DNA of 38,143 nt from an uncultured Chitinophagaceae bacterium (lineage in GTDB: Bacteria > Bacteroidota > Bacteroidia > Chitinophagales > Chitinophagaceae): positions 1 through 38,143 of the forward strand of contig CAIVCF010000036.1 in assembly GCA_903904335.1 (NCBI GenBank). Direction: 5' to 3'. The position numbers and the translations under genes were made by a program. The notes beneath the pieces were generated by a model, which worked only from the letters and a program-made list of their open reading frames with translations, searched no databases and was not told the DNA's origin. Of this stretch, positions 30,404 through 38,143 are shown in pieces. The number at the start of each line of letters is the position of its first letter. The stretch's first letter is position 1.

Positions 30404-32905
30404 TTATTCTCCCACCAAGAAAACAGCATTGCAGAAAAGCATTTTACCATTTTCCCAAAACATCCTGAACAATGGATTATCAGCAAAGAAAATAAATGAT
30501 CCACTGCCGCTTTCAGTTACACCGAATAACACGCCGTCCTTTAATTTATTCTTCACTTTAAACCCTGTAAAACCCGCTGTATAGCTGTCTTTTTTCAATA
30601 CACCCACATTCCATCCCTCTTTTAAGAATTCGTAAATACCGGGATCCTGTTTTAAAGTATAATAATAATCAGAATAACCATAACCGAGCGGATGCGTGTT
30701 ATCAATATTCACTTTATAAACAGCACCGGGAATAAAATCTGAGAGGTAATCTTTCTCACGGTCGGTATAAACTTTCAAATTCGCATACTCTTCTTTATTC
30801 TCTTTTGCATCAGATTTTTCTTCTTTGGTTTTAATGCCCCAATCGCCGCTTGCCAATGCCGAAACAGCACCCTGCACTGCAATGATCTTTCCGCCGCTTT
30901 TTTCAAAATCTTTTAATTTTTCAGTGATCGTTTTATCATTCAGGTTACGATAATAACCATCAGGGATGATCAATACCGTATAATTTTTAAGATTTAATCT
31001 TCCCAGATCATTCGCTAAAATTTGAGTAACAGGATAATCTAATGTTTGATCAAACAAATTCCATATTTCTCCTGCATCGCCTGCTGCCACCTGCTCTCCT
31101 GTTACCAACGCCACTTTCGGCGCATGAATTATATGAACATCGGGACTGCCGAAATCTGCACCCTTATCCATATAACCGGTACTCACAGGGTCGACCTGTA
31201 CATTGAATTTCATAGAAGCACCCGCAACCAATGTTTCCCAATTAATATGGGTATTACTTGTTTTTAAAACGATGAGCGTCCCGCGCTCATAATTCTTTTT
31301 GTTATAGGTAAAAGGGTTATCAGCATAACGGACCTTCACATCATTCTTTAATAAATAAGCCAGAACCTGAACACTGTTGATGGATGTATAAGGAATCAAA
31401 TAACCATAAGCAGAATTTGCTACAACAATATCTTTTACAGAAGATGCGGTTCCGTCCTTTCTTTCTTTTAATGCATAAGCTTCTACACCATACGCATAAG
31501 GAATGCTCCATGCGGTGATATCATAAGTAGCACTGTCACTCAATTTACTTTTTTGTTCAAACAAAACTTTTGCCAATGAACTTCTGGGTTGATACATCGA
31601 AACTGCTATGGCATTATCATCCAACTGCGCTTCTTCTTCTTTGTTGGTAAAATAACGATAGCCTTTTATTTTGCCTGATATCGCTCCATACTCAATTCCG
31701 TTTCTGTCCAATAAAGTTTTTATGGCTGCAATCTTATTGGCTTCTTTACTTGTAACGATATAGGTTTTGTATTCATCATTTTTTGCATTGCGGTTATCAT
31801 CAAAGAATTTTTTGTATTCATCAATTAATTTTTGTGCATTCTTTGATGATACTTCAATGGTCGATAAACTTGTTGTGAAGTGATGGGTGGCACGATCCAC
31901 TAAAGTAAGTGTGTCGCCGCTTTTTTGTTTAACACCCAATCCTGCGCTGATACCGCCTTGCTCAAAAGTCATCCCGATCGCCCCGTTATAGGTAGGATAA
32001 GTATCTCCGTATGATGGATAAAAAAGATCGAAACGTTCTTTCGTAAAAAATAACCATCCGTTAGCGTCAAAATATTTAGCGTGATTCCTTCCGATCATTT
32101 CCTGAAAATCTCGTTGCCATTGTGTGATCACTTCATGGTAAGGTTCTGCAGCAGGTGCAAAATAATAAGGTTGGTTATACCCCTGTTCATGAAAATCAAC
32201 ATGTACCTGCGGCATCCATTCATTATATTTTTTAATGCGTTGCTGTGTTTCAATTTGTGTTTGCCATGCCCAATCACGGTTCAGGTCAAAATTGTAATGA
32301 TTGGTCCTTCCCTGCGGCCATGGTTCAGAATGTTCTCTTGCCTGCGGATCAACATTATAATTTTTACCTACTGCAATATTGTACCAGTTCACATATCGGT
32401 CTCTTCCATCAGGATTGATGCATGGATCAATGATCACAATTGTATTTTTCAGCCACTCTTTTGTTTGAGCATTATTGGGATCGACCAATGCAAACAATGT
32501 AAGCATGGCCGCTTCGCTTGATGCAGGTTCATTCCCATGCACATTATAACTTAACCAAACAATGGCAGGTGAAGCATCTGTTAATGGCGCCATCCTGTCT
32601 TTGGTTAATCCGGCAATGCGTAAATTATTTTTTCTTATCACATCTAATTTCTGCAAATTTTCAGGTGATGCGATATAAGCGATCATCAACTCTCTGCCTT
32701 CATTTGTTTCACCATACTTTTCTGTTTTAACCATATCGGGCTTTGCCTGAGCCACTGCTTTGAAGTACTCGACAATCTTATGATGCCTCGTATATCTTGT
32801 CCCGATCTTATAACCAAGAAACTGTTCGGGGCTTTGCACTGTTTGTGCAACAGTTGCCATACTAATAAATAAGGTGAGTGTAAAAAGGGAGATTATCTTT
32901 TTCAT
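30404..32905 (-). CDS. secreted M14-family zinc carboxypeptidase
   Basis: An 833-residue exported metallopeptidase. A signal peptide (MKKIISLFTLTLFISMATVAQ) is followed by the M14 catalytic domain: zinc ligands in YNVHGNEPASSEA (HxxE), substrate pocket CINPDGRDRYVNWYN, the third-ligand region VHVDFHEQGYNQPYY, and a probable catalytic Glu in GMTFEQGG. The remaining ~450 residues form a large C-terminal part with a glutamine-amidotransferase-like segment (LIIPDGYYRNLNDKTITEKLKDFEKSGGKIIAVQGA), as in other long Bacteroidetes M14 proteins. It probably trims peptides outside the inner membrane for nutrition. Confidence 0.92.
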   Translation of the reverse strand: MKKIISLFTLTLFISMATVAQTVQSPEQFLGYKIGTRYTRHHKIVEYFKAVAQAKPDMVKTEKYGETNEGRELMIAYIASPENLQKLDVIRKNNLRIAGLTKDRMAPLTDASPAIVWLSYNVHGNEPASSEAAMLTLFALVDPNNAQTKEWLKNTIVIIDPCINPDGRDRYVNWYNIAVGKNYNVDPQAREHSEPWPQGRTNHYNFDLNRDWAWQTQIETQQRIKKYNEWMPQVHVDFHEQGYNQPYYFAPAAEPYHEVITQWQRDFQEMIGRNHAKYFDANGWLFFTKERFDLFYPSYGDTYPTYNGAIGMTFEQGGISAGLGVKQKSGDTLTLVDRATHHFTTSLSTIEVSSKNAQKLIDEYKKFFDDNRNAKNDEYKTYIVTSKEANKIAAIKTLLDRNGIEYGAISGKIKGYRYFTNKEEEAQLDDNAIAVSMYQPRSSLAKVLFEQKSKLSDSATYDITAWSIPYAYGVEAYALKERKDGTASSVKDIVVANSAYGYLIPYTSINSVQVLAYLLKNDVKVRYADNPFTYNKKNYERGTLIVLKTSNTHINWETLVAGASMKFNVQVDPVSTGYMDKGADFGSPDVHIIHAPKVALVTGEQVAAGDAGEIWNLFDQTLDYPVTQILANDLGRLNLKNYTVLIIPDGYYRNLNDKTITEKLKDFEKSGGKIIAVQGAVSALASGDWGIKTKEEKSDAKENKEEYANLKVYTDREKDYLSDFIPGAVYKVNIDNTHPLGYGYSDYYYTLKQDPGIYEFLKEGWNVGVLKKDSYTAGFTGFKVKNKLKDGVLFGVTESGSGSFIFFADNPLFRMFWENGKMLFCNAVFLVGE

Positions 32906-32937
32906 AGATCAATAATGAACGGTGAATGTAATGAAAG

Positions 32938-32975
32938 AAAAAAAGCAGCCCAAATTATTAAGGCTGCTCTTTTTA
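32938..32975 (-). terminator. intrinsic terminator
   Basis: AGCAGCC/GGCTGCT stem with A- and T-runs, behind the 134-residue protein gene and ahead of the M14 gene on the minus strand. Confidence 0.88.
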
Positions 32976-32995
32976 ATTGATTAAAGAATTAAATA

Positions 32996-33400
32996 TCACA
33001 CATGTTCTTTTGTCAAATGAACTTTGGTCATATCCAGATAATGGTTCTGTAATTGATGAATATAATGGACATCAGGATGATGCCTTTTATCTTCCCTGTA
33101 CCACATATCAAAATGTGAAAAATCATTTGCTTTGTGCAATAAAAGCCGGAATGATTCTTTCTTATATTTTACTGAACCATCGGGCAATGATTCTTTCGAG
33201 AAACCAAGAGCGGAAAGGGTTTCATCATTGATGGGAATGGGTTGCAGGTGGTCGATATCAAACCAGAATTCCTGCACTTCAGTTTCCACACATACTTGTT
33301 TTTCATCGCCATTCAGGTGTGTTACTTCACCTTCCCATATTTTACCTTCGTACTCGGCACGTACAAGGTCGCCAACTTTAATGTCGTTGAATTTGATCAT
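32996..33400 (-). CDS. uncharacterised 134-residue Bacteroidetes protein
   Basis: No known function. The N-terminal half looks like a small beta-barrel (KVGDLVRAEYEGKIWEGEVTHLNGDEKQVCVETEVQEFWFDIDHLQPIPI), reminiscent of SH3/Tudor-type folds; the middle contains LGF.....DGSVKYKKESFRLLL and the end carries VHYIHQLQNHYLDMTK, a motif recurring in Bacteroidetes hypothetical and phage-associated proteins. It has no signal peptide and is cytosolic. Single-gene unit with its own terminator. Confidence 0.75.
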   Translation of the reverse strand: MIKFNDIKVGDLVRAEYEGKIWEGEVTHLNGDEKQVCVETEVQEFWFDIDHLQPIPINDETLSALGFSKESLPDGSVKYKKESFRLLLHKANDFSHFDMWYREDKRHHPDVHYIHQLQNHYLDMTKVHLTKEHV

Positions 33401-33473
33401 AAGGCAATCGTTTTTTATTGCAGATAAGTTACAACTGTTTTCGATAATTGCAATTATTTTATCCGGAAATTCC

Positions 33474-33509
33474 GAATAAAAAAAGCCGATATAAAAAAAT
33501 ACCGGCTTT
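33474..33509 (-). terminator. intrinsic terminator
   Basis: AAAGCCG (33482-33488) pairs with CGGCTTT (33503-33509) and is followed by a T-run on the minus strand, 12 nt behind the membrane-protein gene. Confidence 0.8.
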
Positions 33510-33520
33510 GTACATCAATT

Positions 33521-33982
33521 TTAATACAACCCTCTGAACCAAGGAATACCTTCAAATCTGAAGGGCCAGGGAATACTTATTAAAATAATAATTAAAGCAA
33601 GAATGTATAAAGTTGCTAATTTTTTATTTTTTTTCACAGGCGGTATATCTTTTTTGGCTATGCTTCTCGAAATGGTAATCAATATCGCTGCGAGAACCAT
33701 TCCTGTAATATGTTCCACTGCCCAAAACCGCATGACAGCATCTTTCATCACCTCAGCCCCGAACTGCGAGAAATAGGCAAAGCCCTTATCTCCGAAAAAA
33801 TATTGATACAATCCTATCAATAAATTAAGATGTACCACAATCAATAAACGGAGGTTCCATTTTTTTTCATACTCCGTGAAAGGAGAATTGGCATTTACCA
33901 AACTCCTGAAAAGATTTATAACCAATAATAACAAGATGAGCCAACGTAATAAACTGTGTAATCCTAATAATCCATTGTACAT
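33521..33982 (-). CDS. four-TM membrane protein
   Basis: A 153-residue inner-membrane protein with four predicted helices (about 3-26, 44-63, 85-106 and 124-140). Conserved-looking His residues fall within or beside the helices (His9 in GLHSLLRW, His51 in VVHLNLLIG, His91 in AVEHITGM), the pattern expected of a heme-binding or cytochrome b-like protein; relatives in Bacteroidetes are often labelled that way without proof. It ends SIPWPFRFEGIPWFRGLY. No partner genes are adjacent. Confidence 0.72.
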   Translation of the reverse strand: MYNGLLGLHSLLRWLILLLLVINLFRSLVNANSPFTEYEKKWNLRLLIVVHLNLLIGLYQYFFGDKGFAYFSQFGAEVMKDAVMRFWAVEHITGMVLAAILITISRSIAKKDIPPVKKNKKLATLYILALIIILISIPWPFRFEGIPWFRGLY

Positions 33983-34110
33983 AAAATGCAGAATTAGATG
34001 GTGAAATAAAATAACAATAGAATATTGGACTTGTTTTACAGAAGATACCGATGCAAATTTAATCTACTACTAAGGTAGAGTGCAGAAATGATATTCCAAT
34101 TATTTTGTAA

Positions 34111-35208
34111 CTATTTTACCCAATCTGCAAGAAATAAATTGATACCATGCCCTCCCCCATTATTTCTATTGGATGAAAATATTATTTTTTTTCCATCCGG
34201 ACTAAACATCGGAAATGCGTCAAAACCTTTATCCCGGCTGATCTTTTCTAATCCCTTGCCGTTAATATCGGTTAAATACATGTTGAAAGGAAACCCATAT
34301 TTATATTCATGATTGCTGCAGAAAATAATGTGTTTACCGTCGGGCGTAAAATTAGGTGCCCAGTTGGCCTGTTCTAAAAATGTGATCTGGTGCTGATCGG
34401 TTCCATCTGCATTAGCAACAAAAACTTCCATATGTGTGGGCGCCACTAAATTTTCTTTCAGCAAAGATTTATATTCATCAATTTCTTCTTTTGTTTTCGG
34501 GCGGCTTGCACGCCAAACAATTTTCTTCCCATCGGGGCTGAACCATGCACCGCCATCGTAACCTAAAGTATTGGTAATGCGTTTTACTTTATACGTTTTC
34601 ATATCCATCACATACAGATCAATATCACCATCACGAACAGAAGTGAAGATCATTTTTTTACCATCGGGAGATAAAGTTCCTTCGGCATCATATCCTTTTT
34701 CCGTAGTTAATTGTTTGATAATTTTTCCGCTGGTATCGGCTAAAAAAATATCATAACTATCATACAAAGGCCATATATATTTATTGCCGTATTTAGAACG
34801 ATCGGGTAAAGGCGGGCAAGTATCAGCTCCTAAATGTGTTGACCCATAAATAAAATGTTTGCCATCGGGTAAAAAATAAGAACAGGTGGTTCTTCCTTTT
34901 CCTGTGCTTACCATGCGATATTTAAAAGGATCGCCAAATTTTTCGGGCACTTTACCAATGAATATCTGATCGCAATTAATTCCTTCTTTTGGATTATTGC
35001 GTTGAAAGATGATATACTTTCCATCATAACTCCAATAAGCTTCTGCGTTGTCTCCGCCAAAAGTAAGCTGCTGAATATTTTTGAAATGCTTTTCATTCGC
35101 ATATTGTATACTATCGGTTGGTGTTTGCTGTACAGAGAATCTTACTCCGAAAGAAGATAAAGCAGCTAATAAAAAAATCGCTGAAACAATGATCAAGGGT
35201 TTCTTCAT
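34111..35208 (-). CDS. exported PD40 (TolB-like) beta-propeller protein
   Basis: An exported propeller of about 365 residues. ATG 35208 is chosen since it opens a signal peptide (MKKPLIIVSAIFLLAALSSF); the frame continues upstream to 35259. WD40-like PD40 repeats recur: WSYDGKYIIFQR, LPDGKHFIYGS, SPDGKKMIFTSVRDGDIDLYVMD, SPDGKKIVWRASR, TPDGKHIIFCSN and SPDGKKIIFSSNRNNGG. Similar to the TolB C-terminal propeller but without the N-terminal TolB domain. The role is unknown; it probably binds a protein or ligand in the periplasm. It is divergent from the TPR lipoprotein gene. Confidence 0.87.
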   Translation of the reverse strand: MKKPLIIVSAIFLLAALSSFGVRFSVQQTPTDSIQYANEKHFKNIQQLTFGGDNAEAYWSYDGKYIIFQRNNPKEGINCDQIFIGKVPEKFGDPFKYRMVSTGKGRTTCSYFLPDGKHFIYGSTHLGADTCPPLPDRSKYGNKYIWPLYDSYDIFLADTSGKIIKQLTTEKGYDAEGTLSPDGKKMIFTSVRDGDIDLYVMDMKTYKVKRITNTLGYDGGAWFSPDGKKIVWRASRPKTKEEIDEYKSLLKENLVAPTHMEVFVANADGTDQHQITFLEQANWAPNFTPDGKHIIFCSNHEYKYGFPFNMYLTDINGKGLEKISRDKGFDAFPMFSPDGKKIIFSSNRNNGGGHGINLFLADWVK

Positions 35209-35286
35209 AAATGTAAAATAAAAGGTAAAATTATGGTTGTATAGGATAGCTTTTGTCAAAAATCAGTCATTCATCAAAAAGCATTC

Positions 35287-35294
35287 TATTTTTG
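35287..35294 (+). promoter_or_regulatory. -7 element TATTTTTG just before TPR lipoprotein
   Basis: An exact TAnnTTTG match only 4 nt ahead of the ATG at 35299, which would make the transcript leaderless or nearly so. No TTG at the expected distance. Confidence 0.4.
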
Positions 35295-35298
35295 CTGC

Positions 35299-36102
35299 AT
35301 GAAACAATTTATTTCTGCTGCAGTTGTTATGATATTTTTTTTACAAGCTTGCAACAATGATACTGATAATTCTGAAGATAAAAAAAGACTTACAAAAAAT
35401 ACCGCTTTATTGCATCAATTAGAACAGCAGATCGCTAAAAACCCCGACAGCAGCGGCTTGCGGCTAAAATTAGTGGATGCATTAGACAGTTTGAACAATT
35501 ATAAGGAAGCCACTGTACAGATGGATTCATTGATCAAAAAAGACAGTTTGAATTACGGGCTTTGGTTCAGAAAAGCCAAATTAATGGAAACAGCAAAAGA
35601 TACTTTTAATGCTATCTTATCTTACACCAAGGCAATTAAAATTTATCCTTCACCGGACGGACAATTGCAATTAGCAAATTTACTTGCCGAATCAAAAAAC
35701 GAAAATGCATTGGTGCTTTGCCAACGTGTGCAGGAACTTCATTTGGGAAGGGATTATTCGGCACACTGTAATTTTATTGCCGGCATTTATTTTGCACGTA
35801 TCGGCAATAAAGAAAAAGCGCAGCAATTATTTGATGCATGCATCAATGATAATTTCGGATATATGGAAGCTTATTTGGAAAAAGGCTTTATTTATTATGA
35901 TGATAAAAAATATCCCGAAGCGTTAAAAATATTCAAGATGGCTGCCGATATCAATAACACCTATGCCGATGCATATTACTGGCAGGCAAAATGTTTTGAA
36001 GCCATGAACAAAAAAGAGGATGCCATCAAAAACTACCAAACATCTTTAGTACTTGATAAAGAATTAAAAGAAGCCAAAGAAGCCTTAAAAAGATTACAAT
36101 AA
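35299..36102 (+). CDS. TPR-repeat lipoprotein
   Basis: A 267-residue lipoprotein. The signal sequence ends in a lipobox (FFLQAC, Cys18), so the protein is anchored by lipid. After a polar linker come about five or six tetratricopeptide helix pairs (for example NYKEATVQMDSLIKKDSLNYGLWFRKAKLMETAKDTFNAILSYTKAIKIYP and the final YADAYYWQAKCFEAMNKKEDAIKNYQTSLVLD). TPRs make protein-protein contacts; the partner is unknown. It precedes rpe by 75 nt and may be expressed separately. Confidence 0.88.
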   Translation: MKQFISAAVVMIFFLQACNNDTDNSEDKKRLTKNTALLHQLEQQIAKNPDSSGLRLKLVDALDSLNNYKEATVQMDSLIKKDSLNYGLWFRKAKLMETAKDTFNAILSYTKAIKIYPSPDGQLQLANLLAESKNENALVLCQRVQELHLGRDYSAHCNFIAGIYFARIGNKEKAQQLFDACINDNFGYMEAYLEKGFIYYDDKKYPEALKIFKMAADINNTYADAYYWQAKCFEAMNKKEDAIKNYQTSLVLDKELKEAKEALKRLQ

Positions 36103-36176
36103 TATTTTATTTCGAAGCTATGTTTTAACTTTACACTTAATTCTTAATTATTAATTCATCATTTTTAATTTATACA

Positions 36177-36824
36177 ATGCCAATCATAGCTCCCTCATTA
36201 TTAGCCGCAAACTTTTTAAGATTAGAAGATGAATGCAGGATGCTGAATGAAAGCAAAGCCGATTGGTTTCATCTGGACGTGATGGATGGAAGATTCGTTC
36301 CCAATATCAGTTTCGGTTTGCCTGTGATAGAACATATAAGAAAAGCAACCACAAAAACATTGGATGTTCACTTGATGATCGAAGAACCCGGAAAATTTGC
36401 AGAAGATTTTAAAAAAGCAGGAGCCGATATTTTAACGGTGCATATTGAAGCTTGTCCGAATCTGCACCGCAATATTCAGCAAATAAAAAGTTTGGGTATG
36501 AAAGCAGGTGTGGCAATAAATCCGCATACAACCGTTCAACAACTCGGTGATATCTTACACGAAATAGATCTCGTTTGTTTAATGAGTGTGAATCCCGGTT
36601 ACGGCGGACAAAAATTCATTTCTCATACTGTAGGAAAAGTGCGTGCATTAAAACATATGATCAAAGACAGAGGATTAAAAACATTGATAGAAATTGATGG
36701 CGGCGTTACCCTCGAAAATGCACCTGCCATTTTACATACCGGTGCCGATATTTTAGTTGCCGGAAATACAGTTTTTAAATCAAGCGATCCGAAAGGAATG
36801 ATCGCAAAATTAAAAGCGTTGTAA
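36177..36824 (+). CDS. rpe: ribulose-phosphate 3-epimerase
   Basis: Interconverts ribulose-5-phosphate and xylulose-5-phosphate in the pentose phosphate pathway. It has 215 residues in a TIM barrel with the family marks IAPSLLAANFLRLEDE, WFHLDVMDGRFVPNISFG, LDVHLMI, VNPGYGGQKFI, IEIDGGV and ADILVAGNTVFKS. The metal-binding His and Asp residues in LDVMDG, VHLMI and IDGGV are all present. The 36825-37075 gap that follows is AT-rich and appears non-coding. Confidence 0.97.
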   Translation: MPIIAPSLLAANFLRLEDECRMLNESKADWFHLDVMDGRFVPNISFGLPVIEHIRKATTKTLDVHLMIEEPGKFAEDFKKAGADILTVHIEACPNLHRNIQQIKSLGMKAGVAINPHTTVQQLGDILHEIDLVCLMSVNPGYGGQKFISHTVGKVRALKHMIKDRGLKTLIEIDGGVTLENAPAILHTGADILVAGNTVFKSSDPKGMIAKLKAL

Positions 36825-37075
36825 TTTTTTACTGATAATTCTTTCAATAAATGAAAGATAGTAACAGTTGCTATTTACAATGTTCTTATTGCCAAAAATT
36901 ATTTCACTATTTCTTTACATCATCACTCCTTCATTTTTTTGAACTTTGCTTTTATAGCTTTCCACATCTGTTGATAAGAAGTGTTAGGTTTTATTCGTTG
37001 ATTAAAATTAAATTTGAATTGGAAGGAGTTAGTTAGTACGAACCCATATATTCTCATCATTAAACGGGCAATCAT

Positions 37076-38056
37076 TTGACAGACACAATCATTAACCTCG
37101 AATCCGTTAATCCGATTGAATTCTTCGGTGTAAACAACGGAAAATTAGACCTGCTCAAAAAGAAATTTCCTTTATTAAAAATTCTCTCCCGTGGTACGCA
37201 AATAAAATTAAGCGGCGCACCGGAACAAATTGACAATGCCAAAGAGAAGATTGATCTCATCCTTCAATATCTCGAACGCAACGGTCATTTGAGTGAGAAT
37301 TATTTTGAGCAAATTCTCGGCGGCGATGATGCCGAAACGATCGACAATTTTGTTGATAAAAATCCGAATGACATTTTAGTGTTTGGTCCTAACGGCAAAA
37401 CAGTAAGAGCAAGAACAGCCAATCAGAAAAAAATGGTGCAGGCTGCAGACCACAACGATGTTGTGTTTGCCATTGGCCCTGCCGGTACCGGCAAAACTTA
37501 TACTGCTGTTGCATTGGCAGTACGTGCATTAAAAAATAAAATGGTGAAGAAAATTATCTTAACACGCCCAGCTGTTGAAGCAGGCGAAAGTTTAGGTTTT
37601 TTGCCGGGTGATCTGAAAGAAAAGATCGATCCGTATTTACGCCCTTTATACGATGCATTGGATGATATGATCCCTGCAGATAAATTGGGTTATTATATGA
37701 CCACACGCACCATCGAAATTGCACCATTGGCTTATATGCGTGGAAGAACTTTGGATAATGCTTTCATCATTTTAGATGAAGCACAAAACACCAACGATCT
37801 TCAGTTAAAAATGTTTTTAACACGTATCGGTGCCAATGCAAAAGCAATTATTACGGGAGACCCTACGCAAGTTGATCTGCCGAGAAATATGCGCAGCGGT
37901 TTGGATAAAGCCATTCGTATTTTGGATAATATTGATGGCATTGCACATATTGCATTGAATGAAGAAGATGTGGTTCGTCACCGTTTGGTGAAATCGATTA
38001 TTAAGGCTTATGAAAAAGAGCATGAAAAAGAAGAACAGGCACATGGGCATCGTTAA
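37076..38056 (+). CDS. phoH: PhoH family ATPase
   Basis: A 326-residue PhoH/YbeZ-type P-loop protein. An N-terminal KH-like region (about 20-65, LLKKKFPLLKILSRGTQIKL) is followed by the ATPase domain with Walker A GPAGTGKTYTA near residue 139, LTRPAVEAGESLGFLPGDLKEKIDPYLRPLYDAL and Walker B FIILDEAQNT. PhoH proteins are linked to RNA metabolism; the exact role is unsettled. The start is TTG at 37076: an in-frame stop lies 15 nt upstream and the first in-frame ATG would remove about 120 residues. A terminator follows. Confidence 0.94.
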   Translation: MTDTIINLESVNPIEFFGVNNGKLDLLKKKFPLLKILSRGTQIKLSGAPEQIDNAKEKIDLILQYLERNGHLSENYFEQILGGDDAETIDNFVDKNPNDILVFGPNGKTVRARTANQKKMVQAADHNDVVFAIGPAGTGKTYTAVALAVRALKNKMVKKIILTRPAVEAGESLGFLPGDLKEKIDPYLRPLYDALDDMIPADKLGYYMTTRTIEIAPLAYMRGRTLDNAFIILDEAQNTNDLQLKMFLTRIGANAKAIITGDPTQVDLPRNMRSGLDKAIRILDNIDGIAHIALNEEDVVRHRLVKSIIKAYEKEHEKEEQAHGHR

Positions 38057-38074
38057 AAATGTTTGTTGATAAAC

Positions 38075-38105
38075 AAAAGGCAGCATAGTGCTGCCTTTTG
38101 TTTTA
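38075..38105. terminator. intrinsic terminator after phoH
   Basis: AAAAGGCAGCA/TGCTGCCTTTT with a TAG loop, then G and TTTT; usable in both directions. Confidence 0.92.
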
Positions 38106-38143
38106 TATAAGTTTTATGACTGCTCTTATCAATCATCCTGTAA

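Noticed and set aside
36851-37036. 61-residue frame between rpe and phoH
   Set aside because: Low-complexity Phe/Ser/Leu/Cys composition, no recognisable family, AT-rich intergenic DNA; probably chance.

Overview
The window reads as a chromosomal segment of a member of the Bacteroidota, most likely a Chitinophagaceae-type genome. The grounds are: AT-rich DNA; promoters of the TTG-N18..21-TAnnTTTG type before many genes; almost no Shine-Dalgarno sequences except a perfect one before rpsU; the order rpsU - xer - raiA - tRNA-Thr/Tyr/Gly/Thr - tuf - tRNA-Trp - secE - nusG - rplKAJL - rpoB; and typical families (signal-peptide lactonase, M14 peptidase, PD40 propeller, porin paired with PII and Amt). 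The family-level placement is an inference from gene content and style. No rRNA, CRISPR array, IS transposase or prophage was seen.

Layout. 1-3640: AT-rich leader with a terminator-like hairpin, then porin - glnK-like PII - amt, an ammonium uptake and sensing cluster. 3678-6272 (minus): PEP carboxylase. 6314-11557: a threonine operon, with a probable threonine-codon leader peptide (6357-6452), thrA (aspartokinase/homoserine dehydrogenase), thrB and thrC; repeat elements sit at the thrA/thrB junction and between thrB and thrC. 11693-12940: a ModF-like double ABC ATPase whose first ATPase half is degenerate. 13169-15181: a small accessory island (GIY-YIG-like protein, two-TM protein with four internal repeats, 59-residue coiled coil, DUF2442 protein) bracketed by copies of a dispersed repeat. 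15321-17076: lactonase and CYTH protein. 17218-28544 (minus): the transcription/translation block, in which rpoB ends at a terminator with no rpoC beside it. 28654-38105: riboflavin synthase, YCII protein, exported beta-carbonic anhydrase, M14 peptidase, two uncharacterised small proteins, PD40 propeller, TPR lipoprotein, ribulose-phosphate epimerase and PhoH.

How the parts work together. PII/Amt/porin would handle ammonium entry and its control; PEP carboxylase supplies oxaloacetate, hence aspartate, which the adjacent divergent thr operon converts to threonine. The large minus-strand block makes RNA polymerase beta, elongation factors, ribosomal proteins and tRNAs, subdivided by internal terminators and promoters.

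Most notable: (1) a Thr-rich leader peptide before thrA, suggesting attenuation; (2) rpoB with its own promoter and terminators and no rpoC next to it; (3) a dispersed repeat family sharing the core TTGCGTCGCACACTT; (4) a poly-G repeat translated into the N-terminus of ThrB; (5) a perfect SD on rpsU in an otherwise SD-poor window; (6) a PII protein lacking several usual ligand residues; (7) the uncharacterised 13-15 kb island.
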